30,830 nt of DNA from an uncultured Oscillospiraceae bacterium. Its GTDB lineage: Bacteria; Bacillota; Clostridia; Oscillospirales; Ruminococcaceae. Both the position numbers and the translations under genes were made by a program. The stretch covers positions 1 to 30,830 of the forward strand of contig CAKSJL010000014.1 of the NCBI GenBank assembly GCA_934463345.1, written 5' to 3'. Below are positions 8,249 to 19,678 of the stretch, one piece after another; within the stretch, counting starts at the first letter, position 1, and each line of letters opens with the position of its first letter. The notes under the pieces were generated by a model. It worked only from the letters and a program-made list of their open reading frames with translations. It had not been told where the DNA came from and searched no databases.

Positions 8249-10315
8249 TTATTTATCAAGTGCTGCATTTGCTGCGATTACTTCTGTAAGCAGATTTGAA
8301 GGCAGCTGTTCATATCTCATGAAATCAAATGTAAAGCTGCCCATGCCTCTGGTGGTCTGGCGCAGATACATGGTGAAATCGTGCATTTCCCTTACCGGAA
8401 CTTCTGCTGTTATAACAGTCATTCCCGCTTCGGCAGGTTCCATTCCGGAAACTCTGCCTCTTCTCTTGTTAAGCTCACCCATTACATCGCCCGTATTTTC
8501 ATCAGGAACAGTAACATTTAGTATTCCGATTGGCTCAAGCATTACAGGGTCGGCGTTCTTTAAACCTTCCTTGTATGCGAGCGATGCAGCGGTCTTAAAT
8601 GCCATTTCAGATGAATCAACAGGGTGATATGAACCGTCAAGCAGTATTGCTTTAAGTCCGACAACAGGACAGCCTGCGAGAACTCCCTTTCTGACGCATT
8701 CCTGGAGACCCTTTTCAACTGCCGGAAAGTAATTTTTAGGAACTGCGCCGCCGAATACCTTTTCCTCAAATATAAGCTCATCACTTACGCATGGCTCAAA
8801 CTCGATCCATACATGACCGTACTGTCCGTGACCGCCGGTCTGCTTCTTGTATTTTCCTTCAGCCTTGACCTTTTTGCGTATTGTTTCCCTGTATGCGATT
8901 TTAGGTTCGCTCAGCTCAATATCAGCGCTGAATTTGTTTTTAAGCTTAGCCGCAGCGATTTCAAGGTGCTGTTCGCCAAGACCGCTTAAAACCTGTTCAT
9001 TTGTGTTGGTATCGAGAACATAGCTAAGTGTTTTATCCTCATCAAGCAGACGCTGTATGCCTGATGAGATCTTGCTTTCATCGCCCTGAGTTTTTGCCCT
9101 TACAGCCATTGAGTAGCATGGCTTCGGGAAGTTTATTTTTTCAAACGCAAGCTTTCTTTCAGGGGCGCAGAGTGTGTCGGAGGTTGAGGCTGTAATTTTT
9201 ATTGCTGCTGCGATATCGCCTGCACAAGCCTGCGATACTTCTGTCTGCTGTCTGCCCTTTATAGTGTAAATCTTGCCAATTTTTTCGGTTTCACCAGTTG
9301 TCATGTTATAAACCTGTGAATCTGCTTTAAGGATGCCTGACATCACCTTTATGTACGACATTTTTCCAACGAAAGGATCTGTAATAGTTTTGAACACAAA
9401 TGCGGAAAGGGGAGCGTCAGCGCTGCATTCAACCTCTGTCATTTCGCCGTCTGCTGTTTCGGCTGCCGGTGCAGGAACTTCGTCAGGAGACGGGAGAAGC
9501 AGTGTGATTTCCTTTAAAAGCATGTCAATGCCGGAAAAATCAGCAGAGGAAACGCATACGACCGGAGTTATGATACCCTTGTTCATGCCGTTATGTATGC
9601 CGTCTGTCAGCTCTTTCTGTGTGAAAGGCTCGCCTTCAAAGAATTTATCCATCAGGGCTTCATCTGTTTCGGCAACAGCCTCGCTTATCGCTTCAACAAG
9701 ACCGTCAAGACGATATGTCATTTTTTCAACCGTTTCAGCGGATGGGAGGTCAATTTCAACAGCCTTTCCGTTTTCGTATTTATAAGCTTTCATTTCTATC
9801 AGGTTTACGAAAGAAACGATTTTTTCATTTTCAATTACCGGAACTACGACCGGGCATACTGTCGGACCGAAAACGGTTTTCAGCTCAGTAAGGACATTGT
9901 AAAAATTTGCGTTTTCATCATCAATTTTTGTGATGACAAACATCTTTGATTTTCCAGCCTTCTGCGCAGCTGAATATGCTTTTTTTGTTCCGACCTTTAC
10001 GCCGGATTTTGCAGAAACTGTTATCATAACGGTGTCTGCCGCACTTATTCCCTCTGCCATTTCACCGGCAAAGTCAAATAGTCCCGGAGTATCCAGCAGA
10101 TTTATCTTTGTATCCTCATAATCAAATGCCGCCAGAGCAGTGTTAATTGATATTTTTCTTTTTATTTCCTCTGGATCAAAATCGCAGATCGTTGTGCCGT
10201 CAGCAGTCTTTCCTGCTTTGTCTGCCGCACCTGCTTTAAAAATAAGTGCGTCTGCGAGTGTGGTTTTACCGGAACCGTTGTGTCCGGCAAGTGCTATGTT
10301 TTTTATTTGTTTCAT
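8249..10315 (-). CDS. EF-G paralogue (translation-factor GTPase)
   Basis: A 688-residue protein with the full elongation factor G layout: GTPase domain, domain II, and domains III-V. G1 is GHNGSGKT (residues 11-18) and G3 is DTPG (about 75). The position of the usual NKxD specificity motif reads TKID, which differs from housekeeping EF-G. The chain is also divergent in the effector region. Such EF-G-like paralogues are common in Clostridia and are distinct from the str-operon fusA; their role (translocation, recycling or stress) is unsettled. It is monocistronic. A GGAG site precedes ATG 10315, and a strong promoter lies upstream. It is unlikely to be a ribosome-protection resistance protein, because the local context is purely chromosomal. 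Confidence 0.85.
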   Translation of the reverse strand: MKQIKNIALAGHNGSGKTTLADALIFKAGAADKAGKTADGTTICDFDPEEIKRKISINTALAAFDYEDTKINLLDTPGLFDFAGEMAEGISAADTVMITVSAKSGVKVGTKKAYSAAQKAGKSKMFVITKIDDENANFYNVLTELKTVFGPTVCPVVVPVIENEKIVSFVNLIEMKAYKYENGKAVEIDLPSAETVEKMTYRLDGLVEAISEAVAETDEALMDKFFEGEPFTQKELTDGIHNGMNKGIITPVVCVSSADFSGIDMLLKEITLLLPSPDEVPAPAAETADGEMTEVECSADAPLSAFVFKTITDPFVGKMSYIKVMSGILKADSQVYNMTTGETEKIGKIYTIKGRQQTEVSQACAGDIAAAIKITASTSDTLCAPERKLAFEKINFPKPCYSMAVRAKTQGDESKISSGIQRLLDEDKTLSYVLDTNTNEQVLSGLGEQHLEIAAAKLKNKFSADIELSEPKIAYRETIRKKVKAEGKYKKQTGGHGQYGHVWIEFEPCVSDELIFEEKVFGGAVPKNYFPAVEKGLQECVRKGVLAGCPVVGLKAILLDGSYHPVDSSEMAFKTAASLAYKEGLKNADPVMLEPIGILNVTVPDENTGDVMGELNKRRGRVSGMEPAEAGMTVITAEVPVREMHDFTMYLRQTTRGMGSFTFDFMRYEQLPSNLLTEVIAANAALDK

Positions 10316-10359
10316 TTGGGTATACTCCTTTAATAAAAATGTACAATAACTTGTATTTT

Positions 10360-10388
10360 ATTATACTACTTTTTATTTAATTTTTCAA
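10360..10388 (-). promoter_or_regulatory. Promoter of the EF-G-like gene
   Basis: On the minus strand TTGAAA (10388-10383) and TATAAT (10365-10360) are separated by 17 bases. The rest of the 366-base gap to pyrG (10316-10681) is AT-rich, with the pyrG promoter and no other feature I can support. Confidence 0.75.
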
Positions 10389-10535
10389 CCGTTTAAGAAA
10401 AGTTCTACATAATTTATTAATGTACATGCTTTATTTTGTGATAATTAACGAAAATGTTTTCTGAAACGAAACGTCACTATCCGATTTGTGTGTATATGAT
10501 GCAGCAAAATATTGCTTTATATTTTATATTACCAC

Positions 10536-12614
<2,079 letters not shown>

Positions 12615-12624
12615 ACATGGCAAG

Positions 12625-12663
12625 AAAGGGGATGCCCTGCATGAAAGGGTTATCCTCTTTTTT
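12625..12663 (+). terminator. Terminator of the pyrG operon
   Basis: AAAGGGGAT (12625-12633) pairs with ATCCTCTTT (12652-12660) through some G-T pairs, with an inner CCCT/AGGG pairing, and then a T run. Confidence 0.65.
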
Positions 12664-12772
12664 ATTGAATATCTGTAACTTTAATTGGATGCTGTAAATC
12701 AATTTTCAGAATTTGGATATATTTCCGGTGTGGACTGTTTCACTATATTTTCAGATAATTTGATAATTGTTG

Positions 12773-12801
12773 TTTACAATTTTTGACCCGCATGTTATAA
12801 T
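12773..12801 (+). promoter_or_regulatory. Promoter of the comM-rodA-hydE-tcdA run
   Basis: TTTACA (12773-12778) and TATAAT (12796-12801) are spaced by 17 bases, about 70 bases before comM. Confidence 0.65.
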
Positions 12802-12873
12802 ATATTGTAGAATATTGTCCGTTTACAGGACAAAAAACAATTTTAGAAAATATATTGAATTCGGAGGCGCTGA

Positions 12874-14412
12874 ATGTTTGCTGAGGTTAACAGTCTTGGA
12901 CTTTTCGGCCTTAACGCCTTTAAAGTCGATGTTGAAATTGAAATCAGCAGGGGAATTCCTGTTTTTGATATTGTCGGACTGCCTGATATAGTTGTGAAGG
13001 AAAGCCGTGAGCGAATAAGAGCTTCGATGAGAAGCTGCGGCTTTGAATTCCCGGTTGCAAGAGTTATGGTAAATCTTGCGCCGGCAGGAACGAGAAAAAG
13101 CGGTTCAGTACACGATATGGCAATATTTATGGCGGTAATGAAAGCTGCCGGATATATAAACGACGAGCTTGACGGAATGTGCTTTATCGGTGAGCTTTCA
13201 TTAAATGGCAATCTGCGTCCTGTTGAGGGCGTTCTTCCAATGGTTCTCCTTGCAAAGGAGGAGGGAATGAAGGAAGTGTTCGTTCCGGCGGAAAATGCCT
13301 ATGAAGCTTCTGTTGCAGAGGGTATCACTGTTTATGGGGTTACGGATATAAACCAGCTTACTGATCATTTTTCCGGAAAACGACGAATAGCTGCTGCCGG
13401 AAAATTTATTCCAATGAAAAAGGAGAACGACTGCATACTTGATTTTGCGGATGTAAAGGGACAGAATACCGCAAAGGCTGCTCTTGAAATTGCGGCGGCG
13501 GGAAGTCACAATGCTCTGCTTATCGGAACTCCGGGGAGCGGCAAAAGCATGCTTGCCAAGAGAATGCCGTCAATACTTCCGGATATGACGTTTGAGGAGT
13601 CGATAGAAACAACTAAGATACACTCAATTTCCGGTATGCTTGACCCTCAGTCGCCGTTTGTGACTGTAAGACCTTTTCGGTCACCGCATCATACGATTTC
13701 TTCGGCAGGACTTGCCGGAGGCGGTTCCATTCCCAGACCGGGAGAGATTTCTCTTGCGCATAACGGTCTGCTTTTTCTGGATGAGCTTGCCGAATTTGAC
13801 CGCAGAACGCTTGAGATACTGCGTCAGCCGCTTGAGGACGGAAAGGTCACAATTTCAAGAGCTGCCGGAACTGTCGTGTATCCGGCTTCCATTATGCTCA
13901 TTGCAGCGATGAATCCATGCCCCTGCGGATACTATGGTCATCCGAGCGGACGCTGCCGTTGCAGCCATAAACAGGTTGCGGCATACCTTTCTAAGATATC
14001 CGGCCCTATGCTGGACAGATTCGACTTACATATTGAAGTTTCTCCTGTTGAATTCAGGGATATTTCCTCCGATAAAAAGGAGGAATCATCTGCGGAGATC
14101 AGGAAAAGGGTTTCGGCGGCAAGAAATATCCAGAATGAACGCTTTAAGGGAACATCAATCACCTGTAATGCAAAGATAACTCCGGACAGACTTAATTTCT
14201 TCTGTCCTATGGACGATAAGGCAAAGGCTTTTATTGGGAAAGCGTTTGACAGACTCGGACTTTCTGCGAGAGCCTATGACCGCATATTAAAGGTTGCGAG
14301 AACAATTGCCGATCTTGACGGCAGTGAAAAGATAGAAAAAGAACATATATCCGCCGCAATACAGTTCAGGAGCCTTGACAGAAAATACTGGGGCGGCGAT
14401 GAACAAAAGTAA
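12874..14412 (+). CDS. comM: YifB/ComM-type magnesium-chelatase-like AAA+ ATPase
   Basis: A 512-residue AAA+ protein of the ComM/YifB family. ComM is known in competent Gram-negatives as a helicase that promotes branch migration during recombination of incoming DNA; the Firmicute role is less studied. The N-terminal Lon-protease-like fold covers about residues 1-170. Walker A is GTPGSGKS (218-225), Walker B is LLFLDELAEF, and the MNPCPCGYYG zinc-like motif is present with a C-terminal Mg-chelatase domain. GGAGG precedes ATG 12874. It is the first gene of a rightward run. Confidence 0.92.
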   Translation: MFAEVNSLGLFGLNAFKVDVEIEISRGIPVFDIVGLPDIVVKESRERIRASMRSCGFEFPVARVMVNLAPAGTRKSGSVHDMAIFMAVMKAAGYINDELDGMCFIGELSLNGNLRPVEGVLPMVLLAKEEGMKEVFVPAENAYEASVAEGITVYGVTDINQLTDHFSGKRRIAAAGKFIPMKKENDCILDFADVKGQNTAKAALEIAAAGSHNALLIGTPGSGKSMLAKRMPSILPDMTFEESIETTKIHSISGMLDPQSPFVTVRPFRSPHHTISSAGLAGGGSIPRPGEISLAHNGLLFLDELAEFDRRTLEILRQPLEDGKVTISRAAGTVVYPASIMLIAAMNPCPCGYYGHPSGRCRCSHKQVAAYLSKISGPMLDRFDLHIEVSPVEFRDISSDKKEESSAEIRKRVSAARNIQNERFKGTSITCNAKITPDRLNFFCPMDDKAKAFIGKAFDRLGLSARAYDRILKVARTIADLDGSEKIEKEHISAAIQFRSLDRKYWGGDEQK

Positions 14413-14486
14413 GAAACAGCCTGTTCTCTTTATGAATATGCAAGGATATCAGGCAAAAAATAAAAAAATGAAAGGCAGCAAAATAT

Positions 14487-15629
14487 ATGAAATCTGTTTT
14501 CAAAAAATTCTCAGGCTTTTTCCGGCGGCTTGACAAAAGTCTGCTCATAGCCGTTACGATTTGTGCACTTATAAGTGTTACACTGCTGTATTCGCTTTGC
14601 AGAATAGATTCAAGCGGCATTGAGAAGGGAATATATATAACTCAGCTTGTTTCAATGATTATTGGGATCGGCGCATGTCTTTTTGTCGCTTCAATAGATT
14701 ACCATACATTATCAAGGCTTTGGTTTCTTTACGCCCCGGCGGCGCTGTTTCTGGTGCTTCTGACCTTTACCGGTCTTGGCATTCAGCGAGCCGGTGCGGA
14801 CGACAGGGCTTGGCTTAACCTTGGATTTATGACTATACAGCCATCTGAGATACTAAAGCTTGTTTTTATATTTACATTTTCATTTCATCTTTCAAAGGAA
14901 GAGGACAACATAAATCGTCCGCTTCATCTTCTGTTTATACTGCTCCATGCGGCGCTTCCGATAGGACTTATTGTGTTGCAGGGCGACTATGGTACAGCTC
15001 TCATATTCCTTATGATGTTTGTGGTAATGCTTTTTTCTGCCGGACTTTCATTCAAATATATAATCGGAGCGATAGTTCTTGCTATTCCGGCAGGATATCT
15101 GGTTTGGAATTATGGTCTGCAATCGCTCCACAAAAACAGAATTCTTGTCCTGATACATCCCGGCACTGACCCAATGGGACTTGAATACCAGCAGAACCTC
15201 GGACTTGCTTCGCTTGGTGCAGGCGGAATATTTGGAAAGGGACTTTTCAACAGCAAGGAATTTGTTGAAGTTCCGGAAATACACAATGACTTTATTTTTG
15301 CTTATATCGGACAGGCGTTTGGTTTTGCAGGCGCTATAGCCGTTATAATTCTGCTTGCTTATATTTGCATAAAGATACTGACCGACAGCCGGCATACAAT
15401 GGATAAGCTCGGAAAGCTCATCTGTCTCGGAACATTCGCAATGCTGTTTACCCACTGCTTTATGAACATAGGAATGGTTCTGAAAGTAATGCCTGTTATC
15501 GGAATTCCGCTTCCGTTTTTCAGTGCCGGCGGTACAGCGCTTGTAAGTATGTACATTGCAATAGGAATGGTTTTAAGTTGCTGTACGCACAATGACAAAA
15601 AATACAGAATGTTTTATGACATAGAATGA
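14487..15629 (+). CDS. rodA: SEDS-family peptidoglycan polymerase (RodA-like)
   Basis: A 380-residue polytopic membrane protein with about ten transmembrane segments. SEDS proteins are glycosyltransferases that polymerise lipid II, paired with a class B PBP. The catalytic region PEIHNDFIFAYIG carries the essential aspartate (D268). The motifs QPSEILKL (118-125) and LPFFSAGGT are typical. The sequence favours RodA (cell elongation) over FtsW or SpoVE, but assignment within the family by eye is not certain. AAAGG precedes ATG 14487. No PBP2, mreB or minCD genes are adjacent, which is unusual for rodA. Confidence 0.85.
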   Translation: MKSVFKKFSGFFRRLDKSLLIAVTICALISVTLLYSLCRIDSSGIEKGIYITQLVSMIIGIGACLFVASIDYHTLSRLWFLYAPAALFLVLLTFTGLGIQRAGADDRAWLNLGFMTIQPSEILKLVFIFTFSFHLSKEEDNINRPLHLLFILLHAALPIGLIVLQGDYGTALIFLMMFVVMLFSAGLSFKYIIGAIVLAIPAGYLVWNYGLQSLHKNRILVLIHPGTDPMGLEYQQNLGLASLGAGGIFGKGLFNSKEFVEVPEIHNDFIFAYIGQAFGFAGAIAVIILLAYICIKILTDSRHTMDKLGKLICLGTFAMLFTHCFMNIGMVLKVMPVIGIPLPFFSAGGTALVSMYIAIGMVLSCCTHNDKKYRMFYDIE

Positions 15630-15638
15630 GGATAAGGC

Positions 15639-16676
15639 ATGGAAACGGAAAAAATCATAAGGAATATTGCCCAAAAGCATAGTGCGGATGCAGAGGAGCT
15701 TATTGCAGTTATTGGCGATGACGGCTGTGACGAGCTGCTTTTCAGGTGTGCTGACGATATAAGACGAAAGGTTTACGAAACAGACGTATATATAAGAGGA
15801 CTTATTGAGTTTACAAATTACTGCAAAAATAACTGTCTTTACTGCGGCATAAGGCGTGACAATAAGGATATTGAACGCTATCGCCTGAGTGATGAGGAAA
15901 TTTACGGATGCTGTGATGAGGGCTATTCTTTGGGATTCAGAACCTTTGTATTACAGGGCGGCGAGGACAGTTATTATACGGATGATAAGCTTTGTCGTAT
16001 TGTAAGTACGATCAAAGGAAAATACCCTGAATGTGCCGTAACTCTTTCAGTCGGAGAGCGTTCAGCGCAAAGTTATGAAAGGCTTTTTAAAAGCGGTGCG
16101 GACAGGTATCTTTTAAGGCACGAAACGGCGTCAGAGGATCATTATAAAAAGCTTCATCCAAAGGAAATGTCCTTTAAAAACCGCATGGAGTGCCTTAAAA
16201 CCTTAAAGCGCATTGGTTTCCAGACTGGTGCCGGATTTATGGTGGGTTCTCCTTATCAGACTGCGGAAAATCTTGCGGAGGATCTTTTGTTTTTAAAGCG
16301 GCTTGAACCGGAAATGGTGGGAATAGGGCCGTTTATACCTCAGGGGGATACGCCCTTTAAGGATTTTTCTCAGGGAACACTCCGGAATACGCTTGTTATG
16401 GTAGCGCTTACAAGGCTTCTTCTCCCGAATGCGCTTATACCGTCAACAACAGCGCTGGGTACGATACACCCTATGGGACGTGAGCTTGGGCTTAAAGCAG
16501 GTGCAAATGTCGTCATGCCAAATCTTTCGCCAACACGCTTCAGAAAGCTTTATGCTCTTTACGATAATAAAATATGTACCGGCGATGAATCGGCTCAGTG
16601 CAGAAATTGCCTTGAAAAACGTGTTTCATCGGCAGGATACAGAATTGTTACAGGCAGGGGGGACTGGCATGCTTAA
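15639..16676 (+). CDS. hydE: [FeFe]-hydrogenase maturation radical-SAM protein HydE
   Basis: A 345-residue radical-SAM enzyme that, with HydF and HydG, builds the H-cluster 2Fe subcluster of [FeFe] hydrogenase. The SAM-cluster motif CKNNCLYC gives C62, C66 and C69 after the typical IEFTNY lead-in. VLQGGED and SVGERS follow. Cysteines near the C terminus (C.GDESAQCRNC) may hold an accessory cluster. It starts nine bases after rodA and overlaps tcdA by eight bases. hydF and hydG are not in the window. The gene implies hydrogen-evolving fermentation. Confidence 0.93.
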   Translation: METEKIIRNIAQKHSADAEELIAVIGDDGCDELLFRCADDIRRKVYETDVYIRGLIEFTNYCKNNCLYCGIRRDNKDIERYRLSDEEIYGCCDEGYSLGFRTFVLQGGEDSYYTDDKLCRIVSTIKGKYPECAVTLSVGERSAQSYERLFKSGADRYLLRHETASEDHYKKLHPKEMSFKNRMECLKTLKRIGFQTGAGFMVGSPYQTAENLAEDLLFLKRLEPEMVGIGPFIPQGDTPFKDFSQGTLRNTLVMVALTRLLLPNALIPSTTALGTIHPMGRELGLKAGANVVMPNLSPTRFRKLYALYDNKICTGDESAQCRNCLEKRVSSAGYRIVTGRGDWHA

Positions 16677-17373
16677 TGAATTTTCACGAACTGAACTTCT
16701 TCTTGGGCAGGACGGACTTGAAAAACTGAAAAATGCACATGTTGCAGTGTTCGGAATAGGCGGCGTAGGTTCGTATGTTACAGAAGCGCTTGCAAGATGC
16801 GGTGTCGGAAAGCTTACTATAGTCGACAACGATACGGTAAACATTACAAATATAAATCGTCAGCTTATAGCGTTTCATTCAACTGTTGGTATGAAGAAAA
16901 CGGAAGCTGCAAGGGCAAGAATACATGATATAAATCCGTCAGCCGAGGTTACAGCTCTTGATTGCTTTTACACAGGCAGCGAGGTGGATTTAAGCGGCTT
17001 TGACTATATTGCAGACGCTATAGATACGGTTTCAGCAAAGCTTGCTCTTATTGAAAATGCCGCAGGGCTTGGAATACCTGTGATCTCCTCGATGGGAACG
17101 GGCAACAAGCTCGATCCGTCAAAGCTTACAATAACGGATATTTACAAAACCGAGATGTGTCCGCTTGCAAGGGTAATGCGTTATGAACTGAAAAAACGCA
17201 GGATTAAAAAGCTTAAGGTCGTGTATTCGACTGAACAGCCGAGAGAACACAAGGCAGAAAGCGAAGAGGTCACTGCAAAGAGAAAGACCATCGGCAGCGT
17301 TTCGTTCGTTCCGCCTGCGGCAGGTATTATGATTGCAGGGGAGATTGTAAGGGATATATGCGGTGTCGTGTAA
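16669..17373 (+). CDS. tcdA: tRNA threonylcarbamoyladenosine dehydratase TcdA-like (ThiF/E1 superfamily)
   Basis: A 234-residue ThiF/E1-like adenylating enzyme. TcdA activates the carboxyl of t6A37 and closes it to cyclic ct6A. The nucleotide-binding motif GIGGVGS lies at about residues 29-35, followed by IVDNDTVNITNINRQ. The C-terminal region (KRRIKKLKVVYSTEQP, then GSVSFVPPAAG) is typical of TcdA/CsdL. ATG 16669 follows a G-rich ribosome site and overlaps the hydE stop. Other E1-like roles such as HesA or MoeB are less likely from the C-terminal motif. Confidence 0.88.
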   Translation: MLNEFSRTELLLGQDGLEKLKNAHVAVFGIGGVGSYVTEALARCGVGKLTIVDNDTVNITNINRQLIAFHSTVGMKKTEAARARIHDINPSAEVTALDCFYTGSEVDLSGFDYIADAIDTVSAKLALIENAAGLGIPVISSMGTGNKLDPSKLTITDIYKTEMCPLARVMRYELKKRRIKKLKVVYSTEQPREHKAESEEVTAKRKTIGSVSFVPPAAGIMIAGEIVRDICGVV

Positions 17374-17377
17374 TGCT

Positions 17378-17397
17378 TTAAGGCAACACCACACAAT
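17378..17397. repeat. Solitary end of the GGCAACACC repeat family
   Basis: These 20 bases match the left end of the 180-bp element at 21850 with one difference. They are followed by ATTTTAAATAATTGTG, which gives a short degenerate hairpin. It is probably a minimal or decayed copy between tcdA and guaA. Confidence 0.55.
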
Positions 17398-17435
17398 ATT
17401 TTAAATAATTGTGATATATTGTTTTTAAAAAACGG

Positions 17436-17464
17436 TTGCAATTTTCTCGTAAAAGTGGCATAAT
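17436..17464 (+). promoter_or_regulatory. guaA promoter
   Basis: TTGCAA (17436-17441) and CATAAT (17459-17464) are spaced by 17 bases. The short leader has a CCGTC/GACGG hairpin just before the ribosome site TTAGGAG. No guanine riboswitch core is visible. Confidence 0.6.
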
Positions 17465-17513
17465 TATAGATAATAACTCCGTCATGGGACGGTTTAAATG
17501 TTAGGAGTAAAAA

Positions 17514-19061
17514 ATGAATCATCAGCTATGTTTAATATTGAATTTCGGCGGGCAGTATAATCAGCTTATTGCAAGACGAGTTCGTGAATGCGGAGTATAC
17601 TGCGAGGTCAGACCATATAACAAGATAACAATTGAGGAAATAAAGCAGCTTGCGCCATCCGGTATTATTTTTACCGGCGGTCCGAACAGTGTTTATGGTG
17701 AAAAAGCGCCGACTGTTTCAAGAGAAATATTCGGGCTTGGGATTCCAGTTTTTGGTATATGCTATGGTTCACAGCTTATGGCACATGTTCTGGGCGGAAA
17801 GGTTTCAACCTGTGTAACCAGTGAATACGGAAAAACAGAAACAGTTTATGACAAAAATTGCGTTTTGTTTTCATCTGTAAAGGACATGCCAGAAAAAGCA
17901 GTTTCATGGATGAGCCATACAGACTATATTTCGGAGCTTCCTGAGGGATTTTCAGCTGTTGCACATACAGAACACTGTCCGGTCGCAGCAATGGAAAACA
18001 AAGAGAAAAAGCTCTATGCAGTACAGTTTCACCCTGAAGTAAACCATACAGAATACGGACTTGATATGATAGACAGCTTTTTGAAAAATGTCTGTAACTG
18101 TACCGACGACTGGACTATGGGAAACTATGCTGAAACTGCTATCCGTAACATCAGAGAAAAGGTCGGCGACGGAAAGGTTCTTCTTGCACTTTCAGGCGGC
18201 GTTGATTCATCTGTTCTTGCGGCGCTCCTTTCAAAGGCAGTCGGCAGACAGCTTACATGTATTTTCGTTGATCATGGCTTCATGCGTAAAAACGAAGGGG
18301 ACGAAGTAGAAGAAGCTTTTAGAGATTGGGATATTAATTTTGTAAGAGTAAATGCAAAGGATCGGTTCATGGAAAAACTCAGCGGCGTTTCTGATCCGGA
18401 ATCAAAGAGAAAGATTATAGGCGAGGAGTTTATCCGTGTATTTGAAGCTGAGGCTAAAAAAATAGGAAAGGTTGACTACTTTGCTCAGGGTACAATTTAT
18501 CCGGATGTAATTGAAAGCGGAGATGATGACGAGGCGGCAGTTATCAAGTCACATCATAATGTTGGCGGACTTCCTGATTACGTTGATTTCAAGGAAATAA
18601 TTGAACCGCTGAGAATGCTTTTCAAGGATGAAACAAGAAAGCTTGGTCAGGAACTGGGACTTTCAGAAACTCTTGTATGGCGTCAGCCATTCCCGGGACC
18701 TGGACTTGCAATCAGAATCATAGGCGACATTACAAATGAAAAGCTGGAAATACTTCAGGATGCAGACTGGATTTTCCGAGAAGAAATAGCCATAGCTGGT
18801 CTTGACAGAAGTATTCACCAGTATTTCGCCGTTCTGACAGATATGCGTTCTGTCGGCGTTATGGGCGATTTCAGAACATACGATTATACACTTGCTCTTA
18901 GAGGCGTTACAACAACTGACTTTATGACGGCTGATTTTGCAAGAATTCCTTATGAGGTACTCGAAACATGTTCAAGAAGAATTGTTAATGAGGTTAAATC
19001 GATCAACAGGGTTGTGTATGATATTACCACCAAGCCGCCGGCTACTATTGAGTGGGAATAA
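17514..19061 (+). CDS. guaA: GMP synthase (glutamine-hydrolysing)
   Basis: A 515-residue cytosolic enzyme that aminates XMP to GMP using ATP and glutamine. The N-terminal class I glutaminase has nucleophile C83 (GICYGSQ) and FHPE near residue 172. The ATP pyrophosphatase domain follows with SGGVDSS near residue 228. The C-terminal dimerisation domain ends in the conserved [11 protein letters not shown]. The gene is complete. Its extreme 3' end is a known integration site for mobile elements in Firmicutes, and the content to its right changes to mobile genes. TTAGGAG precedes ATG 17514. Confidence 0.97.
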   Translation: MNHQLCLILNFGGQYNQLIARRVRECGVYCEVRPYNKITIEEIKQLAPSGIIFTGGPNSVYGEKAPTVSREIFGLGIPVFGICYGSQLMAHVLGGKVSTCVTSEYGKTETVYDKNCVLFSSVKDMPEKAVSWMSHTDYISELPEGFSAVAHTEHCPVAAMENKEKKLYAVQFHPEVNHTEYGLDMIDSFLKNVCNCTDDWTMGNYAETAIRNIREKVGDGKVLLALSGGVDSSVLAALLSKAVGRQLTCIFVDHGFMRKNEGDEVEEAFRDWDINFVRVNAKDRFMEKLSGVSDPESKRKIIGEEFIRVFEAEAKKIGKVDYFAQGTIYPDVIESGDDDEAAVIKSHHNVGGLPDYVDFKEIIEPLRMLFKDETRKLGQELGLSETLVWRQPFPGPGLAIRIIGDITNEKLEILQDADWIFREEIAIAGLDRSIHQYFAVLTDMRSVGVMGDFRTYDYTLALRGVTTTDFMTADFARIPYEVLETCSRRIVNEVKSINRVVYDITTKPPATIEWE

Positions 19062-19066
19062 TACCA
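19040..19066. other. Candidate left attachment site in the guaA 3' end
   Basis: The last codons of guaA (ATTGAGTGGGAATAA) are a recurrent integration target of tyrosine integrases in Firmicutes. Here they are followed by an int/xis module. No second copy of this sequence is seen to the right within the window, so the opposite end must lie beyond 30830 if this is the site. This is inferred from context. Confidence 0.4.
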
Positions 19067-19118
19067 TTTTCAATACAAAATCCGTATTTATGCGGTTTGG
19101 GGCATTTCCCAAATGCCG

Positions 19119-19138
19119 TTGATACTATTTTGATACTA
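19119..19138. repeat. Pair of 9-base direct repeats near the element end
   Basis: TTGATACTA occurs at 19119-19127 and 19130-19138, an 11-base period, just after a GGCATTT/AAATGCC hairpin (19101-19117). Spaced repeats of this kind near an integrase often serve as integrase arm-type sites; that reading is an inference. Confidence 0.35.
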
Positions 19139-19145
19139 AAAATTT

Positions 19146-19184
19146 TCCCTGACTGTATTTTTACGATTACAGTCAGGGATTTTT
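19146..19184 (+). terminator. Terminator downstream of guaA, first copy of a duplicated hairpin
   Basis: A perfect 12-bp stem (19146-19157 with 19168-19179) is followed by five T residues. The hairpin and loop are almost identical to the one at 20098-20139, and similarity continues into the end of a MobC-like gene. It can act in both directions, closing guaA and the PIN gene. Confidence 0.8.
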
Positions 19185-19267
19185 GTTATTTTCTGAGGCT
19201 GATATTATCTCCACTTCTCTATGGTGTGTTTGTGCGAAATTCTGCAATAATTACGGCTTATACTGTT

Positions 19268-19675
19268 TCATTTAATATGTTCAGCATTTCCGATGGAGTA
19301 ACAATAAAATCTCTCACGGGATAATGTTTTTTTATTTCCGGTAACAATATATGCGTCATCATCACGTTTTTCCATTGCAACTTCATAAAAAATCAAATCA
19401 TCCATATCAACGAAGATTTCTCCGGTTGGTTTCGGATCAACCTTGATACCATTTGCGGTAATTGAGTTGATTACTATTTTTATAGTTTCAGCTTTAAGAT
19501 GAAATTTTGTTCTGCTTAAAACTTCTCTGTATTCTTCTATGATTTCCGGATGATATAAAGGCGTGATTCTGCCGTCAAGTACTTCACGAAGCACCATATA
19601 CGGCGGAGATTCAGGATTCTTAGTAATAAGAGCAGATACAATTACATTTGTATCAATAACAGCGTATATCTGCAT
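19268..19675 (-). CDS. PIN-domain ribonuclease toxin
   Basis: A 135-residue PIN-domain protein. The acidic metal-binding residues are visible: D8 in VIDTNVIVSAL, a glutamate in EIIEEY (44-48), and an Asp cluster in KRDDDAYIVTGNKK near residue 105. PIN toxins cleave RNA when freed from their antitoxin. It lies four bases downstream of a RelB/DinJ-like antitoxin gene in the same direction, with AGGAG near the junction. The pair forms a type II toxin-antitoxin module next to the element end. No truncation is seen. Confidence 0.85.
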   Translation of the reverse strand: MQIYAVIDTNVIVSALITKNPESPPYMVLREVLDGRITPLYHPEIIEEYREVLSRTKFHLKAETIKIVINSITANGIKVDPKPTGEIFVDMDDLIFYEVAMEKRDDDAYIVTGNKKTLSRERFYCYSIGNAEHIK

Positions 19676-19678
19676 CGG

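Noticed and set aside
16429..16668. N-terminal extension of the TcdA-like protein by 80 codons
   Set aside because: It overlaps conserved hydE coding sequence in another frame; the ThiF-like domain begins properly at ATG 16669 after a G-rich ribosome site.
19052..19324. 90-codon plus-strand frame after guaA
   Set aside because: It crosses the guaA terminator and the PIN gene end, with no ribosome site.
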